Positions 1-7,958 are shown, counted from the first letter of the stretch. The stretch is DNA of 24,041 nucleotides from Methanolobus sp. UBA118 (GCA_002508635.1 DACO01000010.1:5731-29771); one strand, 5' to 3'. Numbers and translations are program-made. Notes: a model not told the origin generated them from the sequence alone.

Positions 1-622
1 AACTTTACATGATGTCCTTTCGGATGATGCCGATGTCAAGGATGCCATATATGATGGGCCAAGCAACCTGAAGATATTACCCGGCAGCATTTCACTGCAT
101 AGTTTTTTGAATACCGATACTGATAAGCTGGCAGGTCTGGTCGAAAGTGTCAAAGACGACTTCGAGTTCATAATTATCGATTCTCCAACAGGTATCAGTA
201 AGAATTCCATGGCAGCAATATCTCTGGCAGATGAACTGATACAGCTCATGAACCCTGATATTGCGTCGCTGGCCGGTGCGATGAAGGTCAAAGCAATCTC
301 TGACTCTCTGGAAAAGCAGTTCTTCGGGATTATTGTGAACAGGACAGGAGTAGTAAAAAATGAACTCAGCAGTGAGCGTATAGAGACTGCTCTTGGCCTA
401 AAGATCCTTGAGATACTTCCCGAAGACCCAAACATCAGGAACTCTGTGGCATTCAAAGCACCTGTTGTAGTCAAATATCCCGGATCTCCCGTGTCTGTAG
501 GCTTTAACAGGCTCTCAGCTGAGATCTCCGGCATCAAGGTTCCTGCGGTTGAGACTTTTGTTGAGGAAAAGAGCAGTAAAAAGAAGGGCAAACGAAAACT
601 GTTGTCTATAAACCGCAAGTGA
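1..622 (+). CDS. MinD/ParA-like P-loop ATPase, C-terminal part (5' end outside window)
   Basis: The reading frame is already open at base 2, so the gene starts upstream and its Walker A loop is not visible. The visible part has the deviant Walker B-like stretch FIIIDSPTGIS (an Asp after hydrophobic beta-strand residues) and a NRTG motif where MinD-type proteins recognise the base. These are typical of the SIMIBI class MinD/ParA family, which uses ATP-driven dimerisation at membranes to position partner complexes. The C-terminus ends in a Lys-rich tail (SSKKKGKRK). It lies 81 bases upstream of the secretion ATPase on the same strand. In archaea and in Tad systems such ATPases often accompany the pilus or secretion motor (CpaE-like), so a localisation role for that machine is inferred. 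Family call is firm; specific partner is not proven. Confidence 0.8.
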   Translation, partial: TLHDVLSDDADVKDAIYDGPSNLKILPGSISLHSFLNTDTDKLAGLVESVKDDFEFIIIDSPTGISKNSMAAISLADELIQLMNPDIASLAGAMKVKAISDSLEKQFFGIIVNRTGVVKNELSSERIETALGLKILEILPEDPNIRNSVAFKAPVVVKYPGSPVSVGFNRLSAEISGIKVPAVETFVEEKSSKKKGKRKLLSINRK

Positions 623-630
623 GGTCTTTC

Positions 631-702
631 GTGTGTATACAAGGGAACAATGCAGATCGCACAGTTCCTGTATCAGGGTTTAGTTTTGATCGGGGCTGGT
701 AA
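631..702 (+). CDS. Possible 23-codon mini-ORF before the secretion ATPase
   Basis: A GTG at 631 follows a GAGGT ribosome site (621-625, overlapping the stop region of the upstream gene) at 5-base spacing. It opens a 23-codon frame ending TAA at 700-702, one base before the ATG at 704 that is the likely start of the secretion ATPase. The arrangement would allow translational coupling, because the ATPase ATG itself has only a weak SD (TGATC at 687-691). No homologue is recognised. It may be chance. Confidence 0.2.
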   Translation: MCIQGNNADRTVPVSGFSFDRGW

Positions 703-703
703 A

Positions 704-2803
704 ATGGATGATATAGCTAAAGAAAAGGATGTTAAAAAGGATTCCTCCAATCTTTCTGATAATAATAAAGCCGGGAACCCTGCATCTTCGACAGACACTG
801 GAAAAGTGCTGTCATCAGATCATATTGTGCTTGAAGAGGACCAATCTGCTGCAATGCAGTCCGGGATATCTTCTGAGCAGCTTTCAAATAAGGATAATGG
901 TTCTGTTTCACTGCCTGATGGTCTTCCTGGAATCAATGATCCGGAGGAAAGTCTGGCTGACGATAATACCTTTGAGGCCGTACCGTTTGCTGATGAGGAT
1001 GCGTTTGTGGATGAACTTGCAGACCTGATCCTGCCTGCTGATGAAGTAGTAAGCATAGAGGAGCTCAAAAGTAAAGTAGATGCTTCACTGGCAGACAGCT
1101 CATATGTAGATGAGGTATCCGATGAATTAGAGCTCAGGTGGGAAAAGGTAGCAACAGAAGTTTTCAAGGAAGAACCTGTTGAAGAAGAAACAGATAAGGA
1201 AGAGGAAGAGACCGAGACCCTTCTGGATCGTGTAAACAAGATTTTTGCAAGAAAGAAGATCAACACTGATCCCTATAACATGATCGAGCACGGCCCGATC
1301 GTTGATTTCACCATACCTGCGGACAGTCCGTACAAGGAAGTGGAACTCTACGAAGTAAACCCTCCCTATGCCTATGTGAGAATTGCATACGACCCGTCCA
1401 CACATGAATTCCAGTATCAGGCCCTTGAACCTGTACTTACTGAAAAGGAAGAGGAATTGCTTGAGTCGATAAAACTGAAATTCGTGGAAACTCTTGACAT
1501 AAATCTGAAAGAAATATCCAGGAAGAATGCAGAGACATATTTACGTGATAATATAATGGCGTATCTTCAGGAATACCAGATCGATATTTCTCCCAAGAAA
1601 CGTGAAAGGATCATCTATCACCTGATACGGGATTATGTGGGATACGGGGAGATCGATATCCTGATGCGGGACAGCTTCCTCGAGGATATCTCATGTGATG
1701 GTCCTGATACTCCTATCTATGTTTACCATAAGGAATACAATTCCATACCTACCAGTATTGAGTTTGTAGACGATGATGAACTGGACTCTTTTGCAATAAG
1801 GATAGCACAGATATGTGGCAGACATGTGTCGATTGCAAATCCGCTTCTGGATGCAACAATGCCGGACGGTTCTCGTATACAGCTGACACTGGGCAGGGAG
1901 ATCACTACCCGTGGAAGTACCTTCACTATTAGGAGATTCAAGGACAACCCGATAACACCTACCAACCTTATAGATTTCCATACTTTCTCAACTGCCATGA
2001 TGGCTTATTTGTGGTTGTCTGTGGAATCCAACAAGAGTCTTATCTTTGCAGGAGGTACGGCATCAGGAAAGACCACTGCCATGAACGCGTTTTCTCTTTT
2101 CATCCAGCCTGAGATGAAAATAGTATCCATCGAGGATACAAGGGAGCTCAATCTTTCCCATCCCAACTGGATTCCGGGTGTTACCAGACAATCATTTGCA
2201 GGTGGTGACAAGGGCTCCATTGAGATGTACGAGCTATTGAGGGCTTCCCTGAGACAAAGGCCGGAATACATTCTTGTGGGTGAGGTCCGAGGAGCAGAAG
2301 CCTATGTGCTGTTCCAGGCAATGTCCACAGGTCACACCACATTCTCCACCATGCACGCTGACTCCGTACAATCTGTAGTTCACAGGCTTGAGAATCCGCC
2401 GATCAATGTTCCGAGGATAATGATACAGGCACTGGATCTTGTATCCATCCAGGTTCAGGTAAAGGTTGGTGATGAACGTGTAAGGAGGTGTAAGACGCTG
2501 ACCGAGATCGTCGGAGTTGATCCGAGGACCGGTGAGTTGCTTACAAACGATGTATTCACCTGGGATGCTTCAAGGGATATGTTCCAGTATTCAGGAAGGT
2601 CCTATGTTGTTGAAAGTGTGATGGAGAGCCGGGGATGGACGGAAGAGAGGGTACGTGAGGAACTAAAACGGCGTCAGGACATCCTTGAGTGGGCCCGTGA
2701 GAAGAATATTATTCACTTCAGGGAATTTGCAAAGATCGTGGTCACATACAACCGTGAACCGGAAACAATAATGAAAATTGTAAGGCAGGATCTCTATGGT
2801 TAA
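704..2803 (+). CDS. GspE/TadA/VirB11-type secretion ATPase, 699 aa
   Basis: This is the motor ATPase of an archaeal type IV pilus-like or type II secretion machine. Numbering from the ATG at 704, Walker A is GGTASGKTT (Lys456). The Walker B region is RPEYILVGEVRGAEA with Glu527, followed by the HTTFSTMHADS histidine-box region and the Arg-rich segment typical of the family. Roughly the first 180 residues are not conserved-looking: Ser/Asp-rich, then strongly acidic with runs of Glu, then a short basic stretch (NKIFARKK) before the N-terminal ATPase subdomain. An ATG at 650 would add 18 residues, but it has no ribosome site at a usable distance, so 704 is preferred. The stop overlaps the next gene by 8 bases, indicating tight coupling with the membrane platform proteins. 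Cytoplasmic. It could serve a pilus, a secretion system or a surface-organelle assembly; the substrate is not in the window. Confidence 0.9.
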   Translation: MDDIAKEKDVKKDSSNLSDNNKAGNPASSTDTGKVLSSDHIVLEEDQSAAMQSGISSEQLSNKDNGSVSLPDGLPGINDPEESLADDNTFEAVPFADEDAFVDELADLILPADEVVSIEELKSKVDASLADSSYVDEVSDELELRWEKVATEVFKEEPVEEETDKEEEETETLLDRVNKIFARKKINTDPYNMIEHGPIVDFTIPADSPYKEVELYEVNPPYAYVRIAYDPSTHEFQYQALEPVLTEKEEELLESIKLKFVETLDINLKEISRKNAETYLRDNIMAYLQEYQIDISPKKRERIIYHLIRDYVGYGEIDILMRDSFLEDISCDGPDTPIYVYHKEYNSIPTSIEFVDDDELDSFAIRIAQICGRHVSIANPLLDATMPDGSRIQLTLGREITTRGSTFTIRRFKDNPITPTNLIDFHTFSTAMMAYLWLSVESNKSLIFAGGTASGKTTAMNAFSLFIQPEMKIVSIEDTRELNLSHPNWIPGVTRQSFAGGDKGSIEMYELLRASLRQRPEYILVGEVRGAEAYVLFQAMSTGHTTFSTMHADSVQSVVHRLENPPINVPRIMIQALDLVSIQVQVKVGDERVRRCKTLTEIVGVDPRTGELLTNDVFTWDASRDMFQYSGRSYVVESVMESRGWTEERVREELKRRQDILEWAREKNIIHFREFAKIVVTYNREPETIMKIVRQDLYG

Positions 2804-3719
2804 TCCGTATTTCACTTTCGCATTCAATATATTCGGGAATTACTTCACAAGGAAGAGACTTGAATATTTCGATCTGCGTCATAACCTGCTGAAGAACAGG
2901 ATGGATATAGCATATGATGCCTATCTTTCAGGCGCAGTACTGACTTCCATAATAGGTTCGCTCGTTGCATTAATAGGCTTTATATTAATAATTACATTCA
3001 TTGGGGTTCCCGAATTCAGGGCAACAAGATTAACCTTTCCTGCATGGTTTGCGCCATATCTGGAGTACAAATCCCTGCTAATAGCGTTAGTTGGTGCAAT
3101 CGTAATCACAATTGTGGTTTTCATTGTTATCTACCAATTGTTCCTGCTCTATCCTGTATTGATGTCAAGTGACAGGAAACGACGAATAGATATCATGCTT
3201 CCTTATGCGGTCAACTATATGTCCGCCATGTCCGGAGCAGGTGTATTTCCTGCAGACCTTTTCAGGTCTCTTGCAAGTAATCCCATCTATGGTGAGGTTT
3301 CTGTTGAATGTCGTTATATGGTGCGTGACCTTGAAGTTCTTGGTACGGACCTTGTAACCGCCATGAAAAACCTTTCGTTGACAACTCCGTCTCTGATGTT
3401 GCAGGATTTCCTACAGGGAGCAATAACGGTTGTAACTTCAGGAGGAGAACTTGAAACTTATTTCGAGATAAAGACAGAACAGTATCTTCTGGAAAACAGA
3501 CAGCGTCAGAAAGAATTTCTGGAGACACTGGGGCTTCTTGGAGAGACATATGTCACTGCCTTTGTGGCCGGACCTCTTTTTTTGATAGTGGTTATATCGA
3601 TCATGTCCATCATGGGAAATGCGCAGATGATCTTTCTGTATCTGATAATCTATGCGATCATCCCGATTGGTAGCATTATGTATGTTATCCTTATAAGCAG
3701 TATGACTCCGGAGACCTGA
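2796..3719 (+). CDS. GspF/TadC-type membrane platform protein 1, 307 aa
   Basis: Four hydrophobic segments are visible at about residues 47-71, 93-122, 253-274 and 278-302. Between the second and third lies a large cytoplasmic helical domain carrying the GspF/TadC pattern: a short basic segment (DRKRRIDIMLPYAVNYMSAMSGAG), then a second region ending ENRQRQKEFLETLGLLGE before the third membrane helix. This is the archaeal inner-membrane platform that contacts the motor ATPase and moves pilin or pseudopilin subunits. Its start overlaps the ATPase stop by 8 bases and it is followed after 2 bases by a second platform protein. Paired platform proteins are common in archaeal type IV pilus-like loci. 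Confidence 0.87.
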   Translation: MVNPYFTFAFNIFGNYFTRKRLEYFDLRHNLLKNRMDIAYDAYLSGAVLTSIIGSLVALIGFILIITFIGVPEFRATRLTFPAWFAPYLEYKSLLIALVGAIVITIVVFIVIYQLFLLYPVLMSSDRKRRIDIMLPYAVNYMSAMSGAGVFPADLFRSLASNPIYGEVSVECRYMVRDLEVLGTDLVTAMKNLSLTTPSLMLQDFLQGAITVVTSGGELETYFEIKTEQYLLENRQRQKEFLETLGLLGETYVTAFVAGPLFLIVVISIMSIMGNAQMIFLYLIIYAIIPIGSIMYVILISSMTPET

Positions 3720-3721
3720 TT

Positions 3722-4714
3722 ATGAAGTTCAAGGAATTATTCAAGAAAGACCTGCATCCTGCTGAAGTGAGCCTTACTGAGGAGGAGTTGTGTGCACTTG
3801 AAGACTCCATGGTCGCCAGGAAAATGGAAGATTCAAAGAAATTTGTGGTCTTTAAAGAATTTCTCAAAAGTCCCGGAAAAACACTTTTCAGGAATCCTGA
3901 ATATACGTTCATCCTGAGTGTTCCGGTAGCTTTGCTGGTATTTGTTTTCGGAATGTCCATGACATGGGGTACGCCACTTATAGATGATGTTATCGTTTTT
4001 ACTGCATTGATAATAATCACGCCTCCTGCTATTGCATACCAGAAGAAGTACAGCAATACGGATAAGATCGAGGAATATCTGCCAACTTTTCTGAGGGATA
4101 TTTCTGAAATGAGCAGGGCAGGCCTGACTCTTCCAAGATCTGTTAATACTGTTTCCAAGGGAGAATACGGGGCCCTGACAACAGAGGTCAGGAAGATGGA
4201 CCTGTCAATGTCGTGGGGTATCTCTTTCGAGCAAACTCTTCAGAACTTTGCAAACAGGGTACCAACTCCCATCATACTCAGATCCGTATCCCTTATCAAC
4301 CAGGCAAGCAGAGCCGGAGGTCGTGTTTCATCTGTGCTGGAAGCTGCAGCCCGTGATGCAAGGGAGGTCAAACTGCTTGAGCAGGAAAGACGTGGAAATA
4401 TGATGGTCTACGTGGTCATCATTTACATGTCGTTCTTTGTCTTCCTTTTTGTAATAGCAATGCTTACCTCCACGTTTGTCCCCACCATGGCCGAGGCCGG
4501 AAGAGCCGCATCTGCAGCAGGTGCCGGTAATCAGTTCATAGGTGCGTTCGACCCTGCTAAGTATACCCGTTTAATGCTTCATACCGCAGTTATACAGGGT
4601 TTCATGAGCGGACTCGTTGCGGGTCAGATGGGTGAAGGAGCTGTGTCCAGAGGACTGAAGCATTCCATAATCATGACAATGATAGCATGGATCGTTTTCA
4701 CATTCCTGATCTGA
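3722..4714 (+). CDS. GspF/TadC-type membrane platform protein 2, 330 aa
   Basis: Second platform protein of the operon, starting 2 bases after the first one stops. Hydrophobic segments lie near residues 61-80, 89-107, 227-252 and at the C-terminus (about 288-330). The N-terminal 55 residues are charged and cytoplasmic. The central part has the SEMSRAGLTLPRSV and SLINQASRAGGRVSSVLEAAARDAREV type sequence typical of archaeal TadC/ArlJ proteins. The end contains SGLVAGQMGEGAVSRGLKHS, a hallmark of this archaeal family. With protein 1 it probably forms a heteromeric platform for the ATPase. It ends 10 bases before the convergent fumarase beta stop codon. No pilin, prepilin peptidase or secretin-like gene follows, so the operon ends here. 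Confidence 0.88.
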   Translation: MKFKELFKKDLHPAEVSLTEEELCALEDSMVARKMEDSKKFVVFKEFLKSPGKTLFRNPEYTFILSVPVALLVFVFGMSMTWGTPLIDDVIVFTALIIITPPAIAYQKKYSNTDKIEEYLPTFLRDISEMSRAGLTLPRSVNTVSKGEYGALTTEVRKMDLSMSWGISFEQTLQNFANRVPTPIILRSVSLINQASRAGGRVSSVLEAAARDAREVKLLEQERRGNMMVYVVIIYMSFFVFLFVIAMLTSTFVPTMAEAGRAASAAGAGNQFIGAFDPAKYTRLMLHTAVIQGFMSGLVAGQMGEGAVSRGLKHSIIMTMIAWIVFTFLI

Positions 4715-4724
4715 TAACACAAAA

Positions 4725-5303
4725 TTAGATCCTGAGGTCGGAAAGTACTTTTCCGGCCCTTTCTTCTATTTCTGAGAAAAGGTCGTTGCATTTTGTATCA
4801 ATGCCTACTATTAGAGGACCAAAGTTCTCTACCGTAAGTTCCCATACAGCTTCAGGCATTCCCAGATCCAGCCAGTGAACGGTCGGCACATTTTTAATGT
4901 TCTCTGCTGCAAGGGCTGCACATCCTCCGGTGAATGCCAGATAGACACAGCTATCTTCCAGAGCCTCGCTGACGTTTGTCATTCCACCTTTTCCTATAAG
5001 TGCAAGAACGTTATGTTTTTCCAGAAGCAGTGGTGTCATTTTCGACATACGTGCACTTGTGGTAGGTCCTGCTGCCACAACTTCCCATTTTTCTTCTCTT
5101 TTCTGCATCAAGGGTCCGCAGTGGTAAATCACAGAACCTTCGAGGTCAAAGGGAAGTTCCTCTCCCTTTTCAGTCAATTCCAGTATGCGTGCATGGGCTT
5201 CATCCCTTGCGGTGAATATAGTTCCTGATATGTAGACAACATCGCCGGTATTGAACTTGAGGATATCCTCTTTCTTTAAAGGCGTAGTCAGGTGGTATTC
5301 CAT
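4725..5303 (-). CDS. Fumarate hydratase class I, beta (C-terminal) subunit, 192 aa
   Basis: This matches the C-terminal half of iron-sulfur class I fumarases, here a separate polypeptide. Visible family motifs are GDVVYISGTIFTARDEAH near residue 20, then AAGPTTSARMSKM, and LIGKGGM around residue 105. Together with the alpha subunit it interconverts fumarate and malate in the cytoplasm, feeding C4 acids in the incomplete citric-acid cycle of methanogens. The ATG at 5301-5303 is preceded by a near-perfect ribosome site (GGAGGTGA), and its first base overlaps the stop of the alpha gene (TAATG), so the two are translationally coupled. Length is normal for the separate subunit. A related tartrate dehydratase activity cannot be excluded from sequence alone, but fumarase is more likely in a methanogen. 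Confidence 0.9.
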   Translation of the reverse strand: MEYHLTTPLKKEDILKFNTGDVVYISGTIFTARDEAHARILELTEKGEELPFDLEGSVIYHCGPLMQKREEKWEVVAAGPTTSARMSKMTPLLLEKHNVLALIGKGGMTNVSEALEDSCVYLAFTGGCAALAAENIKNVPTVHWLDLGMPEAVWELTVENFGPLIVGIDTKCNDLFSEIEERAGKVLSDLRI

Positions 5304-6139
5304 TACTCATCACCTCCAAGTACGGCGGATGCATGCCTGTTGGCCCAGCATTGTATGTTCACTGCAACCGGAAGAGAGGCTGTATGACAGAAGGCCTTTT
5401 TGACGTGTACCGCAAGGGCGGTTGTATCTCCTCCGAGTCCCATGGGGCCGATGCCGAGGGAGTTGATATCTCCAAGGATATCCTTTTCAAATTCGTCCAT
5501 TTTATCCATATCTTCCAGCAGGGCTGATTTTGCAAGCCTTGCTGCCTTATCGAATGAACCTCCGATACCCACGCCGACAACAATCGGCGGACATGGCTTA
5601 CCACCGGCATTCAGGACGGTTTCGAGAATGAATCTCTTGATTTGCTCAGTTTCCGTCGGATTGAACATCTTCAGAGCGCTCATGTTCTCCGAACCCGCAC
5701 CCTTTGGGGCCACGGTAATTTTAATCCTGTCACCTTCGATGAAATCGTATTTGATATCAGGGATTCCATCGCCTACGTTATCGCCTTTGTTATTGCGGGT
5801 GAGGGGGTGCACGGCATTCGGGCGTAAAGGTATTGACTCGGTGGCCTGTCTGACACCTTCGATGATCGCATCCTCCAGATCGAAATCAAGTCTGACCTCT
5901 CTGCCTATCTCAACAAAAAAGATAAGTATGCCCGTATCCTGGCACATGGGTATTCCGCTTTTGCCGGCGATCTCAATGTTTTTAAGTATGGCTTCAAGCT
6001 GTGCCTTTGCAACAGATGAGGATTCTTTCTGTTTTGCAGCTTTCAGGGAGTTCACAACATCTTCCGGAAGGACGGTTTCGGCACTTTTCAATATGTCTAC
6101 GGTGGCACTAACAACATCATTATGGGAAATATCTGACAA
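5303..6139 (-). CDS. Fumarate hydratase class I, alpha (N-terminal) subunit, 278 aa
   Basis: This is the iron-sulfur-binding half of the two-subunit fumarase. Cys66 (in IPMCQDTG), Cys183 (in GGKPCPP, followed by VGVGIGG) and Cys251 (in AFCHTASLPV) are in the positions expected for the three ligands of the catalytic [4Fe-4S] cluster, which leaves one iron free to bind substrate. The start is TTG (6137-6139): the reading MSDISHND is preceded by AGGTGATCC, a strong SD at good spacing, and no ATG fits better. It is the first gene of a two-gene operon read leftward, convergent with the secretion operon. The 236 bases upstream are A+T-rich and shared with the promoter side of the Mrr gene. Confidence 0.92.
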   Translation of the reverse strand: MSDISHNDVVSATVDILKSAETVLPEDVVNSLKAAKQKESSSVAKAQLEAILKNIEIAGKSGIPMCQDTGILIFFVEIGREVRLDFDLEDAIIEGVRQATESIPLRPNAVHPLTRNNKGDNVGDGIPDIKYDFIEGDRIKITVAPKGAGSENMSALKMFNPTETEQIKRFILETVLNAGGKPCPPIVVGVGIGGSFDKAARLAKSALLEDMDKMDEFEKDILGDINSLGIGPMGLGGDTTALAVHVKKAFCHTASLPVAVNIQCWANRHASAVLGGDE

Positions 6140-6345
6140 AAAGGATCACCTTTTGATTTTGGCACAGGATTGGTGTTGAGGTCCTGAACGCCTGAGTGTA
6201 ATTGGAATTATCTGTCTTTTCAGGCTACAATAGAGTTTTATGTTATTTATTTTACTGTTATATTAGCTGGCTTCGAGCTTATTAGAGAACTTTATTTTCC
6301 ATTAAGATTACAGAATAACTCTATTTTGAAAATGCACTAATAAAT

Positions 6346-6357
6346 TAATTATATATG
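6346..6357 (+). promoter_or_regulatory. Candidate TATA box of the Mrr gene (leaderless start)
   Basis: AATTATATATG is centred about 25 bases upstream of the ATG at 6376. Archaeal TATA boxes sit about 26 bases before the transcription start, so transcription would begin at or next to the start codon. The absence of any SD sequence before 6376 agrees with a leaderless mRNA. Confidence 0.5.
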
Positions 6358-6375
6358 TTATTCATTTTACTATAT

Positions 6376-7296
6376 ATGGCCATTCCTGACTATCAAACAA
6401 TAATGCTACCTTTGTTAAACTCATTGGAAGATAAAACTACTTACAAGATAAGTGAATTAACGGAAATTCTGGCTGATGAATTTGATCTGACCGATGAGGA
6501 AAAACAGCGAAAATTTGAAAGTGGAAGCAGTAAAATATTTAGGAACAGGGTTAGATGGGCGCGACTTTACTTAAAAAAAGCTGGTTTAGTTGACGATCCA
6601 AAAAGGGGCTATTTGGTGATTACAGATAAAGGTTTGGCTGCTTTAAAATCAAATCCTGAAAAAATCGATGTAGATTTTCTCAAAAAATATCCTGACTTTA
6701 TAGAATTCAAATATCCTGATAAAAACAAAGAAGAAACCCAAATCGACGTTAGATCTATTGATACTGAAAAAGTTGAAGAAAAAACTCCTGATGAGTTGCT
6801 AGAGGAGGGATTTTTGCTTATTAATAATAGTCTCGCACAGGATTTACTATCTAGGCTGAGAAATAATTCTCCTCACTTTTTTGAAAATGCCGTTTTGCTT
6901 TTATTGGAATCAATGGGTTATGGGAAAGGAAAAGTAACAGGGAAGACAGGAGATGAAGGGATGGATGGACTGATTCATCAAGATAAGCTTGGATTAGAAA
7001 CGATTGTCTTTCAAGCAAAACGATATGCCGAAAATAACACCGTTGGATCTTCTACTGTAAGAGATTTTATAGGGACCTTGGATTTGAAAGGTGTGACAAA
7101 AGGTGTGTTTATAACTACATCAAAATTCACTCCAAGTGCCAAAGAAACTGCGTCTAAATGTAGCAAAAATATTAAACTTATAGAAGGAAGTGAATTTGTT
7201 CAACTAATGATAGATAACGACATCGGTGTAAATACATACAAAACATATAGACTTAAAAAAGTGGACTCTGACTTTTTTATGGAATTTGATGAATAG
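6376..7296 (+). CDS. mrr: Mrr-type restriction endonuclease, 306 aa
   Basis: The N-terminal winged-helix Mrr_N domain (about residues 1-90, beginning MAIPDYQTIMLPLL) is followed by an acidic linker and a C-terminal PD-(D/E)XK nuclease domain. The catalytic core is visible as Asp197 (in DEGMDGLI) and Gln213-Ala-Lys215 (in VFQAKRY), the Mrr variant that uses Gln in place of the usual acidic residue. The chosen ATG (6376) starts exactly where Mrr proteins start; an upstream ATG at 6355 would add seven hydrophobic residues with no family match. Mrr enzymes cut modified DNA and defend against foreign DNA. No methyltransferase or other restriction subunit is adjacent, which fits a type IV-like solitary nuclease. 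The gene is visibly more A+T-rich than its neighbours, suggesting acquisition by transfer. Confidence 0.9.
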   Translation: MAIPDYQTIMLPLLNSLEDKTTYKISELTEILADEFDLTDEEKQRKFESGSSKIFRNRVRWARLYLKKAGLVDDPKRGYLVITDKGLAALKSNPEKIDVDFLKKYPDFIEFKYPDKNKEETQIDVRSIDTEKVEEKTPDELLEEGFLLINNSLAQDLLSRLRNNSPHFFENAVLLLLESMGYGKGKVTGKTGDEGMDGLIHQDKLGLETIVFQAKRYAENNTVGSSTVRDFIGTLDLKGVTKGVFITTSKFTPSAKETASKCSKNIKLIEGSEFVQLMIDNDIGVNTYKTYRLKKVDSDFFMEFDE

Positions 7297-7358
7297 AAAA
7301 CTTGTTCTTATTAATTATTTTATCTAGATAGAGTAAAATTAGCCGGAATGATTTAAAC

Positions 7359-7375
7359 TAGTTTCAGAGAAACTA
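7359..7375. terminator. Inverted repeat between the Mrr gene and tRNA-Leu
   Basis: TAGTTTC and GAAACTA form a 7-bp stem with a 3-base loop. It lies 62 bases after the Mrr stop and 15 bases beyond the 3' end of the convergent tRNA gene, with A/T-rich flanks on both sides. It may end transcription from either direction. Confidence 0.35.
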
Positions 7376-7390
7376 AGATTCTTTAAAATT

Positions 7391-7476
7391 TGGTGCGGGA
7401 GAAGGGATTCGAACCCCCGAACGCCTACGCGAGCAGATCTTGAGTCTGCCACCGTTGACCGCTTGGTTACTCCCGC
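7391..7476 (-). tRNA. tRNA-Leu (anticodon CAA), CCA encoded
   Basis: Read on the minus strand, a perfect 7-bp acceptor stem (GCGGGAG with CTCCCGC) is followed by discriminator A and an encoded CCA (7393-7391). The D stem is ACC/GGT. The anticodon arm is GCAGA-CTCAAGA-TCTGC, giving anticodon CAA at 7442-7440, which reads UUG. A long class II variable arm contains a CGC/GCG stem, and the T arm has TTCGAAT with two G-U pairs. There is no intron. The class II arm and anticodon identify tRNA-Leu. Confidence 0.96.
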
Positions 7477-7508
7477 ATGTGAGTATTCGGTCTTTGTACA
7501 GCGGTATT

Positions 7509-7517
7509 AATTATAAA
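7509..7517 (-). promoter_or_regulatory. Candidate TATA box of tRNA-Leu
   Basis: TTTATAATT on the minus strand is centred about 37 bases upstream of the tRNA 5' end. This would give a transcript start roughly 11 bases before the mature tRNA, a normal archaeal tRNA leader. Confidence 0.45.
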
Positions 7518-7701
7518 TCTATCTGTTGTCCCGTTGATGATTTGTTGCATCAAGGGTACTGAAAGTAGTATTGTATTCGCGATTTCTATTACGAAAGAAT
7601 ATTCAAAAACGATTAGGTTAAATAGCTGTTCCTCAATAATAACAACAAGGGAAAACAGAAACGGAACTATAAGTACGAACAAAGATGCGGGGGGCATTCT
7701 T

Positions 7702-7929
7702 ATGAGGAGAAGTAGACTGGATATTACACTTGCTATTTTAAAAATCGCTATGAATGGCGCTAAAAAAACGCAGATCGTTTATGGAGCGAACTTAAATTCA
7801 ACAATAGCAAACAAATATCTTACAAGGCTGGAGGATAAAGAGCTTATAGAACAGAAAGGTAACATCTTTATTACCACCGACAAAGGCCGGGTCTATAAAG
7901 ATCTTGCCAGCGAACTGGACGTCCGCTAG
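7702..7929 (+). CDS. Small winged-helix DNA-binding protein, 75 aa
   Basis: The protein begins MRRSRLDITLAILKIAMNGAKK and continues with a helix-turn-helix (about residues 20-48: KTQIVYGANLNSTIANKYLTRLEDK) and a wing (LIEQKGNIFITTDKGRVY). This is the pattern of the archaeal HTH_45 winged-helix family of putative transcription regulators. The frame is open upstream to 7534, but that part looks non-coding, and the family starts at the ATG chosen here. It has no effector domain. A TATA-like ACTATAAGTA (7667-7676) lies about 30 bases before the ATG. Neighbours are a divergent tRNA and a convergent exported protein, so its target cannot be inferred. Confidence 0.8.
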   Translation: MRRSRLDITLAILKIAMNGAKKTQIVYGANLNSTIANKYLTRLEDKELIEQKGNIFITTDKGRVYKDLASELDVR

Positions 7930-7942
7930 CTGCACAACCAGA

Positions 7943-7958
7943 TTTAAAACGGTTTTAA
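7943..7958. terminator. A/T-rich palindrome between two convergent genes
   Basis: TTAAAAC-G-GTTTTAA sits 14 bases after the winged-helix stop and just before the stop of the convergent exported-protein gene, next to a run of A on one side and T-rich sequence on the other. Weak evidence for a bidirectional terminator. Confidence 0.25.

Noticed and set aside
5400..6179. 259-residue plus-strand open frame across the fumarase alpha gene
   Set aside because: It is the antisense shadow of a clear fumarase gene, Ser/Pro-rich, with no family match and no ribosome site.
6140..7476. Integrated element using tRNA-Leu as attachment site
   Set aside because: No direct repeat of the tRNA 3' end was found on the far side of the Mrr gene and no integrase is present.
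7534..7701. 56-residue N-terminal extension of the winged-helix protein
   Set aside because: The extension has no domain-like pattern, and the family begins at the ATG at 7702.
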